Source: a virus
Reading direction: 5' to 3' (one strand)
IMG/VR virus record: IMGVR_UViG_3300031857_000091
Span: 19,431-83,430 of that record
DNA: 64,000 nt
Every line of letters begins with the position of its first letter. Within the stretch, counting starts at the first letter, position 1. Shown piece by piece: positions 42,174 through 51,429 of this stretch. Under the pieces are notes generated by a model that made no database searches, had not been told where the DNA came from, and worked only from the letters and a program-made list of their open reading frames with translations. Made by a program: the position numbers and the translations under genes.

Positions 42174-42482
42174 TTAATTCGTAATAATCTTTAACCAAGT
42201 TTTCCGTAACTGCTTTGCCCCTGGGGAAAAGTTTTTATCATCTGCCAAAACATACTCCTCAATTAGAAACTTGATTTGTTCTATGGCTTCACGCAATAAC
42301 TTTTCTTTGGTGTGAGCAAAAACCGATAGCTCTAATCTTGGCTGATGAATAATCAACAAGGGGAGTCTTTTTTGATTATTATTTTCAACTTGCAGAAATA
42401 GCTCTAGTTCCGGCTTAAAAACATAAGTTTTGCCTTGTAGCTTGACACGGTCAATAGTAATGCAATCATTCTTGTCTAGCAT
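42174..42482 (-). CDS. Hypothetical protein after the tail chaperone pair
   Basis: A 102-aa basic soluble protein with a beta N-terminal half and a helical C-terminal half. It overlaps the preceding gene by 17 bases, so it is in the tail operon. Role not shown by sequence. Confidence 0.5.
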   Translation of the reverse strand: MLDKNDCITIDRVKLQGKTYVFKPELELFLQVENNNQKRLPLLIIHQPRLELSVFAHTKEKLLREAIEQIKFLIEEYVLADDKNFSPGAKQLRKTWLKIITN

Positions 42483-42969
42483 TAGGTAACCCTCTTACGA
42501 CATTTGTCATCACCAAGTAATAGTTAGAGTAACTCATGGTAACGATGTTAGAGTCACTCTCTGGAGTAATAACCCGAATAATGTTATCTGGATTATCAAC
42601 AGATTTAAGTAACATAGATGTGTGTTCTTTTCTGTTGACTTCCCAAATAACCAAAAATCCACAAAAAAGTTTATAGCCTATTACCAGAGGGCACAAAACT
42701 AATATATTACAATCAACTCCGACAAACGCCCTGCTTTTGGCTATTCTTCCTTTATCTTTTAGCGCACTTAGTTCCTTGATAGGTAACACCCCAACCGCCC
42801 AATTAGATAACAGCTGATCTTTGACCAAAGAGAAAAAGGTAGTAGCTACATCTGGGCTAATATCTGAGGAGGAATCAGGTTTAAAGTAGAAGAAATCGGA
42901 CGGCGTAACCCCAGAACCCTTCTTCGGGTCTCTGTTGGCATTAACAAAATAGCTGGTGAGTGTTGCCAT
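42466..42969 (-). CDS. Putative second tail assembly chaperone
   Basis: A 167-aa protein, start taken at 42969 because CAGGAGCTTGGT precedes that ATG. Its beginning TSYFVNANRDPKKGSG and then TPSDFFYFKP resembles the second half of tail chaperones (lambda T-like), which start with a conserved DP-K-Gly and PxDF pattern. The rest is beta-rich. There is a 165-bp gap to the upstream chaperone candidate, so a frameshift fusion is not supported. Confidence 0.45.
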   Translation of the reverse strand: MATLTSYFVNANRDPKKGSGVTPSDFFYFKPDSSSDISPDVATTFFSLVKDQLLSNWAVGVLPIKELSALKDKGRIAKSRAFVGVDCNILVLCPLVIGYKLFCGFLVIWEVNRKEHTSMLLKSVDNPDNIIRVITPESDSNIVTMSYSNYYLVMTNVVRGLPNARQE

Positions 42970-43133
42970 ACCAAGCTCCTGGTAATGCAAGTCTTCCTTG
43001 TAAAATCTGTGTCCATATTCTAGTGCCTGAAAAATAATATTAATAGGTGTGTTGCCAAAGTTTTCATGGTTGAACCTAGAATCGTGAGGAAAGTACTTAT
43101 GTACTCTCCAGAAAATCTCGACCCAATCAATAT

Positions 43134-43709
43134 CTACGCTGCTGCTTCCTCCTCTACTTTCACCCCTTTGATTTTTTTTACTGTCACCGCTTCTTCAATA
43201 TCATCCGTGTCTAACTCTTCTAGAGGGAGTCTTCCTCTATTCATTTCTTTTATGCAGAATATCTCTAAATGTCTCAATAACCGAGTTGGGACTAAGTCAG
43301 GATTTCCTACGTCTTTTATTGTCCATTCTGCACACTCAGGACATCTGAACCTTAACATAACATATGCGTAAATAAGTCGTTTAATCCCTGCGTTTTCTTC
43401 TTGGACTCGGCGTAATCCCATTAGTCCTTCCATATCGCCTTTCATCAGTTTGGAAGCGTCGTTATTGCGAACGGAATCCCAAACCTCTTCTACAGGAGTT
43501 CCCGTCTTTTCCGAAATATTATTTACCAACTTAATGAGCATTTGCTCAGTATCTGGCAATTCTTTTATTTCTTCATCAATCTTCATTTTCTCATTAGGAG
43601 TAAGGTCATCGTAACGAGGTAATGCAATTGTCCCAGACCGTTCATCTCCAATAATCACTAAATCTTGTTTAACAGGCTTAGTGACAAAAGGAAGTGATTT
43701 AACTGTCAT
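43134..43709 (-). CDS. Putative first tail assembly chaperone
   Basis: A 191-aa acidic protein, with a Pro/Glu-rich start and a helical body. It is the first gene of the minus-strand tail set, with GGAGAT before its ATG. CPEC near residue 124 is isolated. Chaperone role is proposed from its partner and position upstream of it. Confidence 0.4.
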   Translation of the reverse strand: MTVKSLPFVTKPVKQDLVIIGDERSGTIALPRYDDLTPNEKMKIDEEIKELPDTEQMLIKLVNNISEKTGTPVEEVWDSVRNNDASKLMKGDMEGLMGLRRVQEENAGIKRLIYAYVMLRFRCPECAEWTIKDVGNPDLVPTRLLRHLEIFCIKEMNRGRLPLEELDTDDIEEAVTVKKIKGVKVEEEAAA

Positions 43710-43785
43710 AAGAAAACATCTCCAATAAGATTAGTTATAATAAAAACAAACTATGTATATATTAATTTAATAAAATAAAAATAAA

Positions 43786-44355
43786 ATGTTATCTAACGAA
43801 GCTTTTGAAGATCTGGTAGAAGGTCTCATCTTTCAACAAAAAACTCGAGAAGAGATTTATAAAAAAACTAAAGCAAGTAAAGAAAAGATTGCTGAGACAA
43901 CTAGGAATCTCCGTGATAGATGGTTAGACGAGTCTAGTCATAATTACAGCCTACAGTCTAATCTTGCTTACACAGAAGCACAGATTAATTATTTAATCAA
44001 AGTAGCTTTTCATTCTTTCTTGCTCAGTCAACGAAGAAAAGTTGTTGTTTATAAGAACGATGTCACCAATCAAAAAGGTCCTACAATAGAAACTCACCGA
44101 ATTGAGCCTACTAATGCTGGCGATGTTTCTTTCTTGAGATTAATTCATGAACTTATTAAGCAAAGAATTACACTTAACAAGTTAGATAAAATTAATTATG
44201 AGGGGAACGATTTAGACCCAGAAACACTCATGGAATTTTTTGAGTGGAAGGCGTTGGCTAGAAAGTCACAAGAGTTGGGAATTAAACAAGATTTAACTCC
44301 TCAGTTGTTAGAAGAATTTTTAACATGGCATCATCAACAACAAAATGCAAAGTAA
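43786..44355 (+). CDS. Hypothetical helical protein, possible small terminase
   Basis: A 189-aa helical protein. An N-terminal HTH-like part (FEDLVEGLIFQQKTREEIYK, then KASKEKIAETTRNL) precedes a long coiled segment. Such an arrangement is compatible with a small terminase subunit, but nothing decisive is seen. It heads the plus-strand neck operon and overlaps the next gene by 11 bases. Confidence 0.45.
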   Translation: MLSNEAFEDLVEGLIFQQKTREEIYKKTKASKEKIAETTRNLRDRWLDESSHNYSLQSNLAYTEAQINYLIKVAFHSFLLSQRRKVVVYKNDVTNQKGPTIETHRIEPTNAGDVSFLRLIHELIKQRITLNKLDKINYEGNDLDPETLMEFFEWKALARKSQELGIKQDLTPQLLEEFLTWHHQQQNAK

Positions 44356-44530
44356 TTACGAAATTCAACAAGCAATCAAAAGAATCTTAGACGCAAGAAC
44401 TCCTAAAATACAGCGGTCTTATGATTCTAATTTGGGTAAAAATTTAAAAGTGACAATTAAAAACAAGACAATCAATGTCTCGACGGAGATGAATTCTCTA
44501 AAAATAAATAAACGAGGAAGTTTTAGATAA
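44345..44530 (+). CDS. Small basic protein in the neck operon
   Basis: A 61-aa strongly basic protein (Lys/Arg-rich), overlapping genes on both sides. No motif; conserved position in the operon is the only evidence for function. Confidence 0.45.
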   Translation: MQSNYEIQQAIKRILDARTPKIQRSYDSNLGKNLKVTIKNKTINVSTEMNSLKINKRGSFR

Positions 44531-44949
44531 TGGATGAAATTGAGAAACTAATTGAGGAAGCATTTGGTCAAACAGTTGCTGATTACAATGTTTACGTAGA
44601 TGAAGTGATTGAGTCTACTGAAGAATTTGGAGATATCGGCTTCTCCGGGCAAGACATTGTAGACACAGGGAGATTGCGAGACAGTAAAATTGTAGACGCT
44701 ACATCAAATGAAGTCACTTTAGAATGGTCTCCTAAAGATCCTAAATCTGGGTTTAGTTACGCACCAGCAGTATGGGCTGGGTTTCATCCTTACGGTGGGG
44801 AGAAATTTGTCCCCGGTCGCCATTGGGGAGAAAGAGCCGCTAAAAAATTAAATGGTGTAGGAATCACTAGAGCTTTTGTTACATACCTCCAACAACAAGG
44901 GTTAAACGCACAGATTATAAGTAATGGAGATGAGGAATTAGATGACTAG
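44530..44949 (+). CDS. HK97 gp10-like neck/tail-completion protein
   Basis: A 139-aa protein. QDIVDTGRLRDSKIV near residues 41-55, VTLEWSPKDP near 63-72, YAPAVWAGFHPYGG near 79-92 and VPGRHWGERAAKKL near 96-109 follow the pattern of HK97 gp10-type proteins. These join the neck to the tail. It overlaps both neighbours. Confidence 0.65.
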   Translation: MDEIEKLIEEAFGQTVADYNVYVDEVIESTEEFGDIGFSGQDIVDTGRLRDSKIVDATSNEVTLEWSPKDPKSGFSYAPAVWAGFHPYGGEKFVPGRHWGERAAKKLNGVGITRAFVTYLQQQGLNAQIISNGDEELDD

Positions 44950-45403
44950 CTCTGCTCCATTATTTTTAACTCCTATGTTTTTACGCACGTTAATAGTGAA
45001 TGCTTTGGGGAATAAGATAGGGGTTTATTTTTTACCTAAAGCAACCTCTTCAATTCCGGCGATCGCTGTTATTCCTGATAAAGTTTATGGGGCTAACTAT
45101 CCCCCTCCTGAAACAACTATATCTGGGATTGAGGTGGTTATTCACCGCCCAAGACCAAATGCTACAGCACTACTAAATAATGACAGTATGCGTACTCGTA
45201 AATGGGAAATTTACCTTAATCAATGGGACGGTAATGGAGAATTAAATACATCGGTTGAAGCTTTATTAGATGCTTTTCAAGATAATCAGCTTAAGTATAC
45301 TTCTCCTGTTTTTCCTGAGTACAACCTAGATGCGGGTATTGTCCCTTATTGTCGAATAGCAATTATAGAAAAATTCTTTAGGATTGTGGAGAATAATATA
45401 TGA
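44942..45403 (+). CDS. Putative tail terminator protein
   Basis: A 153-aa alpha/beta protein directly after the gp10-like gene, where tail terminators are usually encoded. Its middle reads GIEVVIHRPRPNATALLNND and the length fits. Identification is by position and size only. Confidence 0.45.
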   Translation: MTSSAPLFLTPMFLRTLIVNALGNKIGVYFLPKATSSIPAIAVIPDKVYGANYPPPETTISGIEVVIHRPRPNATALLNNDSMRTRKWEIYLNQWDGNGELNTSVEALLDAFQDNQLKYTSPVFPEYNLDAGIVPYCRIAIIEKFFRIVENNI

Positions 45404-47664
45404 CTTTTATTTCACAATGGAAAACAGATAATACCGGGGGAATAAGCGCAAACAATCAAATCACCCTGCCGCTCGAACCCAGTGGTACGTACAACTTTAC
45501 TGTAAACTGGGGGGACAATAGTAGTGACGTAATTACTACTTGGAATCAACCTGCAACAACTCATACATACGCAACACCAGGCACTTATACTGTATCCATT
45601 ACAGGAACAATTATTGGTTTCAGATTTGCTAATACAGGAGATAAGACAAAAATTATAAATATTTCCCAATGGGGTAATTTGAGAGTTGGGAATAGTGCTA
45701 ATTATTTTCATGGTTGCTCTAATCTAACCTTAACTGCAAGCGATGCCTTAAATTTAACGGGAACAACTAATTTAACTAGTATGTTTACCGATACGGGTAG
45801 CTTTAATGGAGCAATAAATCATTGGGATGTTAGTAATGTTACTAATATGAATAACATGTTTTTACTAGCATCTAGTTTTAATCAACCTCTAAACAATTGG
45901 AATGTTAGTAATGTTACTAATATGAGTGGTATGTTTGCGTATGCCACTAGTTTTAATCAATCTCTAAACAATTGGAATGTTAGTAATGTTACTAATATGA
46001 CGTTTATGTTTTTAGTTGCAATTAATTTTAATGGCGCAATAAGTAACTGGAATGTTAGTAAAGTTACTAGCCTGGCGTATTTCCTTACTAATGCAGCCAA
46101 TTTCAATCAACCTCTAAATAACTGGGATGTTAGTAAGGTTACTAGTAGTGAGCTTATGTTTACTAATGCAGTCAATTTTAATCAACCTCTAAATAACTGG
46201 GATGTTAGTAAGGTTACTAATATGAATAGTATGTTTGAAGGTGCGACCAATTTCAATCAAAATTTATCACAATGGTGTGTAAATCTAATAACAAGTAAAC
46301 CTTTAAATTTTGATGCTTCTACCCCTAATTGGATGGGAGGTGATTCAACTCGACCCCAGTGGGGAACTTGTCCACCTAGAAATATACCCGGGTCTGTTAA
46401 TATTTATGGCAATACTGTCAGAGGAGAGACACTTACTGCAACAGTAACTGATGCTGATGGGACTCCTAACAACATCAGTTACCAGTGGCAGTCAAGCTTA
46501 AACAATATTGATTGGGTAGATATTGTAAATGCAACATCCTTTCAACTCGCACTTGTTACCGCTTTAGTAGGAAGACGGATTAGGGTAACCGCTAGTTATA
46601 CCGATAACTTAGGTACTAGTGAAACCATTACTAGTGCTCCAACTACTACAGTTACCCACATCAATATACCCGGGTCAGTAAGTATTTCCGGAAATGCTGT
46701 TAGAGGAAATACTCTTACAGCAACAGTCACTGATGCTGATGGAACTTCTACTATCAATTACCAGTGGCAGTCAAGTACAGATAATGGTATTAGTTGGTCA
46801 AATATTGTGGGAGCTACATCATTTCAACTTGCACTTGTTAATGACTTAGTAGGGAGACGCATTAGAGTAACAGCTGGATATACTGATAACTTAAATACTA
46901 GTGAAACTGTTGCTAGTGCTCCAACAGCTACAGTTACCACCATTGAAATTATTGGAATCTTAACGATAACAGGAGACCCCAGACAATATAAAGTTTTAAC
47001 TGCTATTATTGAAGACTTAAATGGAGTCAATGAATCAACTGTTACATATCAATGGCAAAAAAGTATTGACGGAATACAATGGATTAATATTGCTGAAGCG
47101 ACAATTGATAAATTATATTTAAAAGCTACTTACCAAAATCACTTTATAAGGGTAACATCTACTTATCAGACGTTGGGAGAAAACTTAGTTGAACTTACCA
47201 GCGATCGCACCGATTTAATTGCTTCTCCCTTCTCGATTCTAGATTTTGTTAAAACAAATAATTTTTATACTCAATCACCATTAGTTAATGCAGTCTTTAC
47301 CTTTGAATCATTTCCAGACTGGATAATAGACACAGAAACAGGTAATTTAGTGCCAGATTCAACCGGAAACAATGTCATTATTTGTACTGCGACTGTTCAA
47401 CAAAAAAAAGATCCTAATTTAGTTGTGCAATCAGGAGTTGACTATAATCGCATTTATTTTGAAGGCTACCTAATTAACCCAAAAACCTTGCTTGACGTAG
47501 AACAAGGAAAAAATGTAACGGCTGTCATTAATGGTAGACAAGGTGTCTTTGATTTTGTTCCCGTCATAGAATCTGGACAAGAGATACCACTTAAACAGCG
47601 AGAAGTAAATGGACAAAGAATCGCGGGATATTTTAGACTAGGAAATTTAATCAACCGTCAATAG
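45400..47664 (+). CDS. Multidomain virion adhesin (PKD + DUF285 + Ig-like)
   Basis: A 754-aa protein with three kinds of repeats. Residues ~20-75 form a PKD-like domain (TVNWGDNSS, TYATPGTYTVSITG). Residues ~130-305 contain six or more 25-residue BspA/DUF285 units, each with NQPLNNWDVSNVTNM and MF. From ~325 to ~590 there are two closely related Ig-like domains (GETLTATVTDADGT) and a third diverged one. The final ~150 residues resemble a virion attachment domain. DUF285 and Ig repeats are known from bacterial surface proteins, so this may bind the host envelope. It is overlapped by the preceding gene (ATGA). Confidence 0.75.
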   Translation: MTFISQWKTDNTGGISANNQITLPLEPSGTYNFTVNWGDNSSDVITTWNQPATTHTYATPGTYTVSITGTIIGFRFANTGDKTKIINISQWGNLRVGNSANYFHGCSNLTLTASDALNLTGTTNLTSMFTDTGSFNGAINHWDVSNVTNMNNMFLLASSFNQPLNNWNVSNVTNMSGMFAYATSFNQSLNNWNVSNVTNMTFMFLVAINFNGAISNWNVSKVTSLAYFLTNAANFNQPLNNWDVSKVTSSELMFTNAVNFNQPLNNWDVSKVTNMNSMFEGATNFNQNLSQWCVNLITSKPLNFDASTPNWMGGDSTRPQWGTCPPRNIPGSVNIYGNTVRGETLTATVTDADGTPNNISYQWQSSLNNIDWVDIVNATSFQLALVTALVGRRIRVTASYTDNLGTSETITSAPTTTVTHINIPGSVSISGNAVRGNTLTATVTDADGTSTINYQWQSSTDNGISWSNIVGATSFQLALVNDLVGRRIRVTAGYTDNLNTSETVASAPTATVTTIEIIGILTITGDPRQYKVLTAIIEDLNGVNESTVTYQWQKSIDGIQWINIAEATIDKLYLKATYQNHFIRVTSTYQTLGENLVELTSDRTDLIASPFSILDFVKTNNFYTQSPLVNAVFTFESFPDWIIDTETGNLVPDSTGNNVIICTATVQQKKDPNLVVQSGVDYNRIYFEGYLINPKTLLDVEQGKNVTAVINGRQGVFDFVPVIESGQEIPLKQREVNGQRIAGYFRLGNLINRQ

Positions 47665-49428
47665 TTCTTGCCAGATTGATTGATAATATGCTTGTAAATT
47701 TTTATCTGTGGTATTTAACCATAACTTTTTGTAATAATCTATTTGTCTTTGTATAGCTTTTCTTTTAAGCCCGTTAATTAATAGATTAATACAATAGTTT
47801 TGAATTTCACCAGAGAATAAATCCCGTAATTCATTTTCTGGCAAAAGATTACTGTTGCTTAGATAAGTTCGATAAGAGTCAATCGTTAAACTAGATGTTT
47901 TTTCTATCTGGCGCATAGAATTCCACAACTTTCTACTTATATCATCCACAAACGTTATCTGAGATGCGTATAGCAAGTTATTTATTTCATCCCTATCAGT
48001 TTCATTGTGCAGATAGATTTTTAGCAAAGTAAACTCAGTATTATTGATTGTCTGAGGTTTAAGTACTTCCGTTGAATCTACTTGTTTTTTAATTGGGGTG
48101 TTTATTGATTTAGACAATTCTGCCAGGTAATGCGCAGTTAATCCACTATTTCCCGCTCCCAATATTTCGGAGCAATAAGCCAAATAATGAGCTTGTAATG
48201 GCTGAGATTCAATCCTTGCTAACAACACTGCAACATCATGATAAACTTTAGCCCGAACCACCGGGTCGTTTAAGTCTTTATCTTTAAAAATATTATTTAA
48301 TAACCACTCTACCCAGTAAGGAGCAGTTGTTATTTTTTCCTTAAGGCTGTCTACTGTGTACCGAGAAATCCAATCAGCAGGGTCTAAGTTATTTGGGAGA
48401 GATAATACTTTTAAATGGAATTGCTCAATATTAATCAAATCAAAGACAGATTCAATGGTTCTACGGGAAGCCTCTACACCAGGATTGTCTCCATCAAAAA
48501 ATAATATTAACTGTCTCGATTTTGTGTATTTAATTAATCTGTTTATTTGATTCTTTGTTAAAGCCGTCCCTTGACAAGCCACAACATTTGTTATTCCAGA
48601 TTGATGTAAAGCGATCGCGTCAAAATAACCCTCGACAACAATTGCACAATCCTCTTGCCCAATACTTTTAACCGCATGATTCAACCCAAACAAAACTTTA
48701 CTTTTCTCAAATAGCCTTGTTTCTGGGGAATGCAAGTACTTAGGATTGCTACCGTCTAAGGAGCGACCACCAAAAGCAATAACTTTACCTAAGGTATCAC
48801 AGATAGGAACCATTAATCTGTCTCTGAATCTATCGTAATAGCCACCATCTTCTTTTTTTATTATCAAGCCAGCTTGCACACAGACATCTGGTCTGTATTT
48901 TTTATCTGCAACTAAATACTGATACAAGCTATCCCACCCATTAGGTGCATAACCTAATTGAAATTTATCTATTGTCTCTTGAATTAGTTTTCTCTCATCT
49001 AGATACTCCCTGACTTTTTCTCCCGCACTTCCTGATAACTGAGATTGATAGTACTTAGAGGCGATCGCTAAAACTTCTTTTAAGTTTTCATCCAGTTGTT
49101 TTTGCTGCTGAAACTCTTCTATGTTACTGTTCCCTGTGAATTCAACCTCAATATTACTGCGTCGTGCCAAGTCCAGGATTACTTCACTAAAACTTTGATT
49201 ATTTAATCTGGTCAAGAAATCAACAACATCCCCACCAGCGTCACACCCAAAGCAATGGTATACTTGCTTGTCTTCTGTCACAAAAAAGCTTGGGCTTTTA
49301 TCATCATGAAAAGGACAAACCCCTTTTTGACTTTGTCCCGCCTTCTTTAATACAACATAATCACTTATTACGTCAACAATATTTGTTGCTTCTTTTATTT
49401 TTTGAATACTATCAGTAGATATTAGCAT
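47647..49428 (-). CDS. dnaG: DNA primase
   Basis: A 593-aa DnaG. The zinc finger is Cys 38, His 41, Cys 59, Cys 62 (CPFHDDKSPSFFV, YHCFGC). The TOPRIM fold follows, with VVEGYFDAIALHQ near 259 and FFDGDNPGVEA near 302. The C-terminal ~180 residues are helical, as in the helicase-binding domain. It primes lagging-strand synthesis with the phage DnaB. Its 3' end overlaps the adhesin gene by 18 bases. Confidence 0.93.
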   Translation of the reverse strand: MLISTDSIQKIKEATNIVDVISDYVVLKKAGQSQKGVCPFHDDKSPSFFVTEDKQVYHCFGCDAGGDVVDFLTRLNNQSFSEVILDLARRSNIEVEFTGNSNIEEFQQQKQLDENLKEVLAIASKYYQSQLSGSAGEKVREYLDERKLIQETIDKFQLGYAPNGWDSLYQYLVADKKYRPDVCVQAGLIIKKEDGGYYDRFRDRLMVPICDTLGKVIAFGGRSLDGSNPKYLHSPETRLFEKSKVLFGLNHAVKSIGQEDCAIVVEGYFDAIALHQSGITNVVACQGTALTKNQINRLIKYTKSRQLILFFDGDNPGVEASRRTIESVFDLINIEQFHLKVLSLPNNLDPADWISRYTVDSLKEKITTAPYWVEWLLNNIFKDKDLNDPVVRAKVYHDVAVLLARIESQPLQAHYLAYCSEILGAGNSGLTAHYLAELSKSINTPIKKQVDSTEVLKPQTINNTEFTLLKIYLHNETDRDEINNLLYASQITFVDDISRKLWNSMRQIEKTSSLTIDSYRTYLSNSNLLPENELRDLFSGEIQNYCINLLINGLKRKAIQRQIDYYKKLWLNTTDKNLQAYYQSIWQELLTVD

Positions 49429-49464
49429 CTTGAATTATTTATTTAAACTTCTAACAATAATAAA

Positions 49465-49626
49465 TCAAGTTTTATTCCGAGTTTCGTTATTATTGTTAAT
49501 GATTGTTATTAACGTATCAATTAATAAGTCTTTTTTGTACAATTTATGGCGTAACCACCAACAAGTTATTATTACCAAAAAATTACTTATAATTGCAAGA
49601 ATTGGAACAATATCTAAAATAGTCAT
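49465..49626 (-). CDS. Small membrane protein upstream of dnaG
   Basis: A 53-aa frame preceded by AAAGGACGTGTAAT. Residues 3-24 form one membrane helix (IVPILAIISNFLVIITCWW), followed by a basic then Asn/Thr-rich cytosolic end. The arrangement, one helix plus soluble tail, is common among small phage membrane proteins. The opposite-strand frame over the same DNA is a hydrophobic shadow. Confidence 0.5.
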   Translation of the reverse strand: MTILDIVPILAIISNFLVIITCWWLRHKLYKKDLLIDTLITIINNNNETRNKT

Positions 49627-49627
49627 A

Positions 49628-49762
49628 TTACACGTCCTTTTGATTTATTCGAGAAAAGTAGTTTGTTAATCCGGCAATTTCTTCATCTTTATCTTTTTTT
49701 ATTTTTAAGATTAATTCAGAATGCTTACTACATTGTTTCCTGCAAAATTCATCTAGTTTAAT
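49628..49762 (-). CDS. Possible short ORF without ATG start
   Basis: A 44-codon charged frame (EFCRKQCSKHSEL, then KIKKDKDEEIAGL) starts only at ATT, just past the stop of the truncated antirepressor gene, and ends one base before the membrane-protein ATG. It could be translated by coupling, or be the out-of-frame remains of a longer gene. Confidence 0.25.
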   Translation of the reverse strand: MKLDEFCRKQCSKHSELILKIKKDKDEEIAGLTNYFSRINQKDV

Positions 49763-50012
49763 TAGTCGTCATAGCACCTCTCTTATTTAAAAAATATCCC
49801 AACATCGGAATAGTTTTTTCTCCTAGCATTGCTTTCAGCTCTTTAGATAGTCTATTTTGCCGAGTAGTAGATTCATCAAGTCCAATCAATTCTGCTAGCT
49901 GAGTATTGTTTAGATAGTTGATTGGTTTACCATTATTATCAACCTCGTCGGAGGTATAAGCAAACGTCTTTTGACCACCGACGTTGATTTCCGTCCGAAA
50001 AACGATTAACAT
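49758..50012 (-). CDS. Truncated antirepressor-family protein
   Basis: An 84-aa product that matches the first ~70 residues of the 251-aa gene at 61825 (FRTEINVGGQKTFAYTSDE, NYLNNTQLAELIGL, LSKELKAML) and then diverges to a new end. The C-terminal two thirds are missing. A class A leader is intact in front. It may be a natural short form that binds DNA but lacks the effector part, or a decaying copy. Confidence 0.65.
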   Translation of the reverse strand: MLIVFRTEINVGGQKTFAYTSDEVDNNGKPINYLNNTQLAELIGLDESTTRQNRLSKELKAMLGEKTIPMLGYFLNKRGAMTTN

Positions 50013-50036
50013 AGATTTTATCCTCTAGTGAATTTA

Positions 50037-50092
50037 GGGGTATCACCGTTATGCGATATTAGTAGTTGCAAGCTACTTTTATTCGCGGTGAT
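50037..50092 (-). promoter_or_regulatory. Class A leader RNA before the truncated gene
   Basis: Minus strand: TCACC/GGTGA, GCGA/TCGC and AGTAG/ACTACT helices are all present, ACCCC follows, and the start codon is 25 bases on. Loop and linker bases differ from the 61744 copy while helices are kept. Confidence 0.75.
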
Positions 50093-50117
50093 TAATATTA
50101 GTATAGCACAAAGCACC

Positions 50118-50426
50118 CTAAGCATTGATTAGTTTGTGTGCTTTGTTTTGTGAGATGGTCAGCGATCGCCAATCAGTATCTTTTTCAATATATCCGTGAT
50201 AAATATCTAGTAGATACAATCCTTTGTTTCGCCATCGTTTAGCAAATCCTCGACTGCGATACCCCATCATCCAATCAATTTTTGCAAAAGAATATCCTTC
50301 GATATAATACATTTCTATCGCTTGTCGGCACGTCGGGGCCAATACGTCCTCTTTTGCTATTTCCCATAATGGGTATTTTTTGAAAAACTCATCTCGAGAA
50401 CAAGCCGGGTATTTCATGATGTCCAT
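50118..50426 (-). CDS. Small HTH-type protein
   Basis: A 102-aa basic protein with an HTH-like part: PTCRQAIEMYYIEGYSFAKI near residues 31-50, then DWMMGYRSRGFAKRWRNKG. The layout resembles sigma region 4 or a homeodomain-like HTH. No other domain. It is 57 bp downstream of the next small gene on the same strand. Confidence 0.5.
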   Translation of the reverse strand: MDIMKYPACSRDEFFKKYPLWEIAKEDVLAPTCRQAIEMYYIEGYSFAKIDWMMGYRSRGFAKRWRNKGLYLLDIYHGYIEKDTDWRSLTISQNKAHKLINA

Positions 50427-50482
50427 AACATCTAATCCTTTGTCAACAAATTAATCAGCGATCGCAGATAATTAATTAAAAT

Positions 50483-50794
50483 CTAGTAACGTTCCATTTT
50501 TGCTAAGTTATAGGAGCGTAAATTGTTTAATCCAATCCCGCGCTCATCGGCTAATAGTAAGGATAAATGGATTAACTTAAGAAGCTGCTCTGATATATAC
50601 TCGGTTAAACTATCTTCGTTATTGCCTATCGCTTCATTCGCTTCATGTAGAAAAAAATCCATTAATTCCTCTGGGAAAATAACATGAGTTAGTGTCTTGT
50701 CTGATTTCAACATTTCTCTAAATGGAAGTGTCAAGGTATCTCCTTCTGCCCATTGTTTATATTCTTCATATTTTAATCTATCCATGATATTCAT
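50483..50794 (-). CDS. Hypothetical acidic protein
   Basis: A 103-aa helical acidic protein with no motif. Middle gene of three on the minus strand facing away from the right inverted-repeat arm. Confidence 0.45.
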   Translation of the reverse strand: MNIMDRLKYEEYKQWAEGDTLTLPFREMLKSDKTLTHVIFPEELMDFFLHEANEAIGNNEDSLTEYISEQLLKLIHLSLLLADERGIGLNNLRSYNLAKMERY

Positions 50795-50857
50795 CCTTTA
50801 ATCTTTGTTTTGGGAGATGGCCGGCGATCACATTTGACATTATACCAGGATCGCTCA

Positions 50858-51325
50858 TTAAGCATTAGCTCGTTTGATACCGTCTAACGCACAGATAGAT
50901 TCAGCAATTCCATCCCAATGAGTCACCATGATTATCTTATCAGTAGGCTTGTAACGAGTAAATGCTTTTTTAGCAAAGGCAAGACAGTTCCCTACAGCAA
51001 GTCGCATTGGCTCATACTGTGTCATCTCACCAAGGTAGTCCTCTTGGTACTCCAAATCTTCTAAAGTAAATTCCAACGTAAACTTATCCAGCCTATTGCT
51101 GGTTGTGATTTCTGATTGAATCACGAAAGATATTCTATCTACAAAAATAACGCCTAGCAGCAATTCCCATCGATAAGAAAGATCGCTTATCTCTGGCACA
51201 GATACCCAGATATCATCAAACCTACCTAGTAATATAGGGTTAAGGCTAACACTTTCGGCAATATATAACAATTTTACTTTTCTTCCTTTAATAGATTCGA
51301 CTCCGTCTAAATTTAGCGTCGACAT
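50858..51325 (-). CDS. Hypothetical protein led by the inverted-repeat promoter
   Basis: A 155-aa soluble protein with a beta N-terminal half (EVRGRKVKLLYIAESV-like start) and an alpha C-terminal half. It is the first gene behind the right inverted-repeat promoter, mirroring the nuclease gene at the left arm. The two proteins are not alike, so only the control region was duplicated. Confidence 0.5.
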   Translation of the reverse strand: MSTLNLDGVESIKGRKVKLLYIAESVSLNPILLGRFDDIWVSVPEISDLSYRWELLLGVIFVDRISFVIQSEITTSNRLDKFTLEFTLEDLEYQEDYLGEMTQYEPMRLAVGNCLAFAKKAFTRYKPTDKIIMVTHWDGIAESICALDGIKRANA

Positions 51326-51429
51326 TTTTAACTAAGTAAGTTCTGGTTTATTCTTGATTCAACTAACAATATATTAATTTTTGGTTTAAATAACTTTTTT
51401 ATTTTTGTTCAATATTTGCTTTAAAACAT

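Noticed and set aside
42466-43709. Programmed frameshift between tail chaperone genes
   Set aside because: The genes are 165 bp apart, so they cannot be fused by a single frameshift.
49430-49669. 79-codon hydrophobic plus-strand frame
   Set aside because: It starts with TTG and is the antisense of the minus-strand 53-aa membrane gene, which has a ribosome site.
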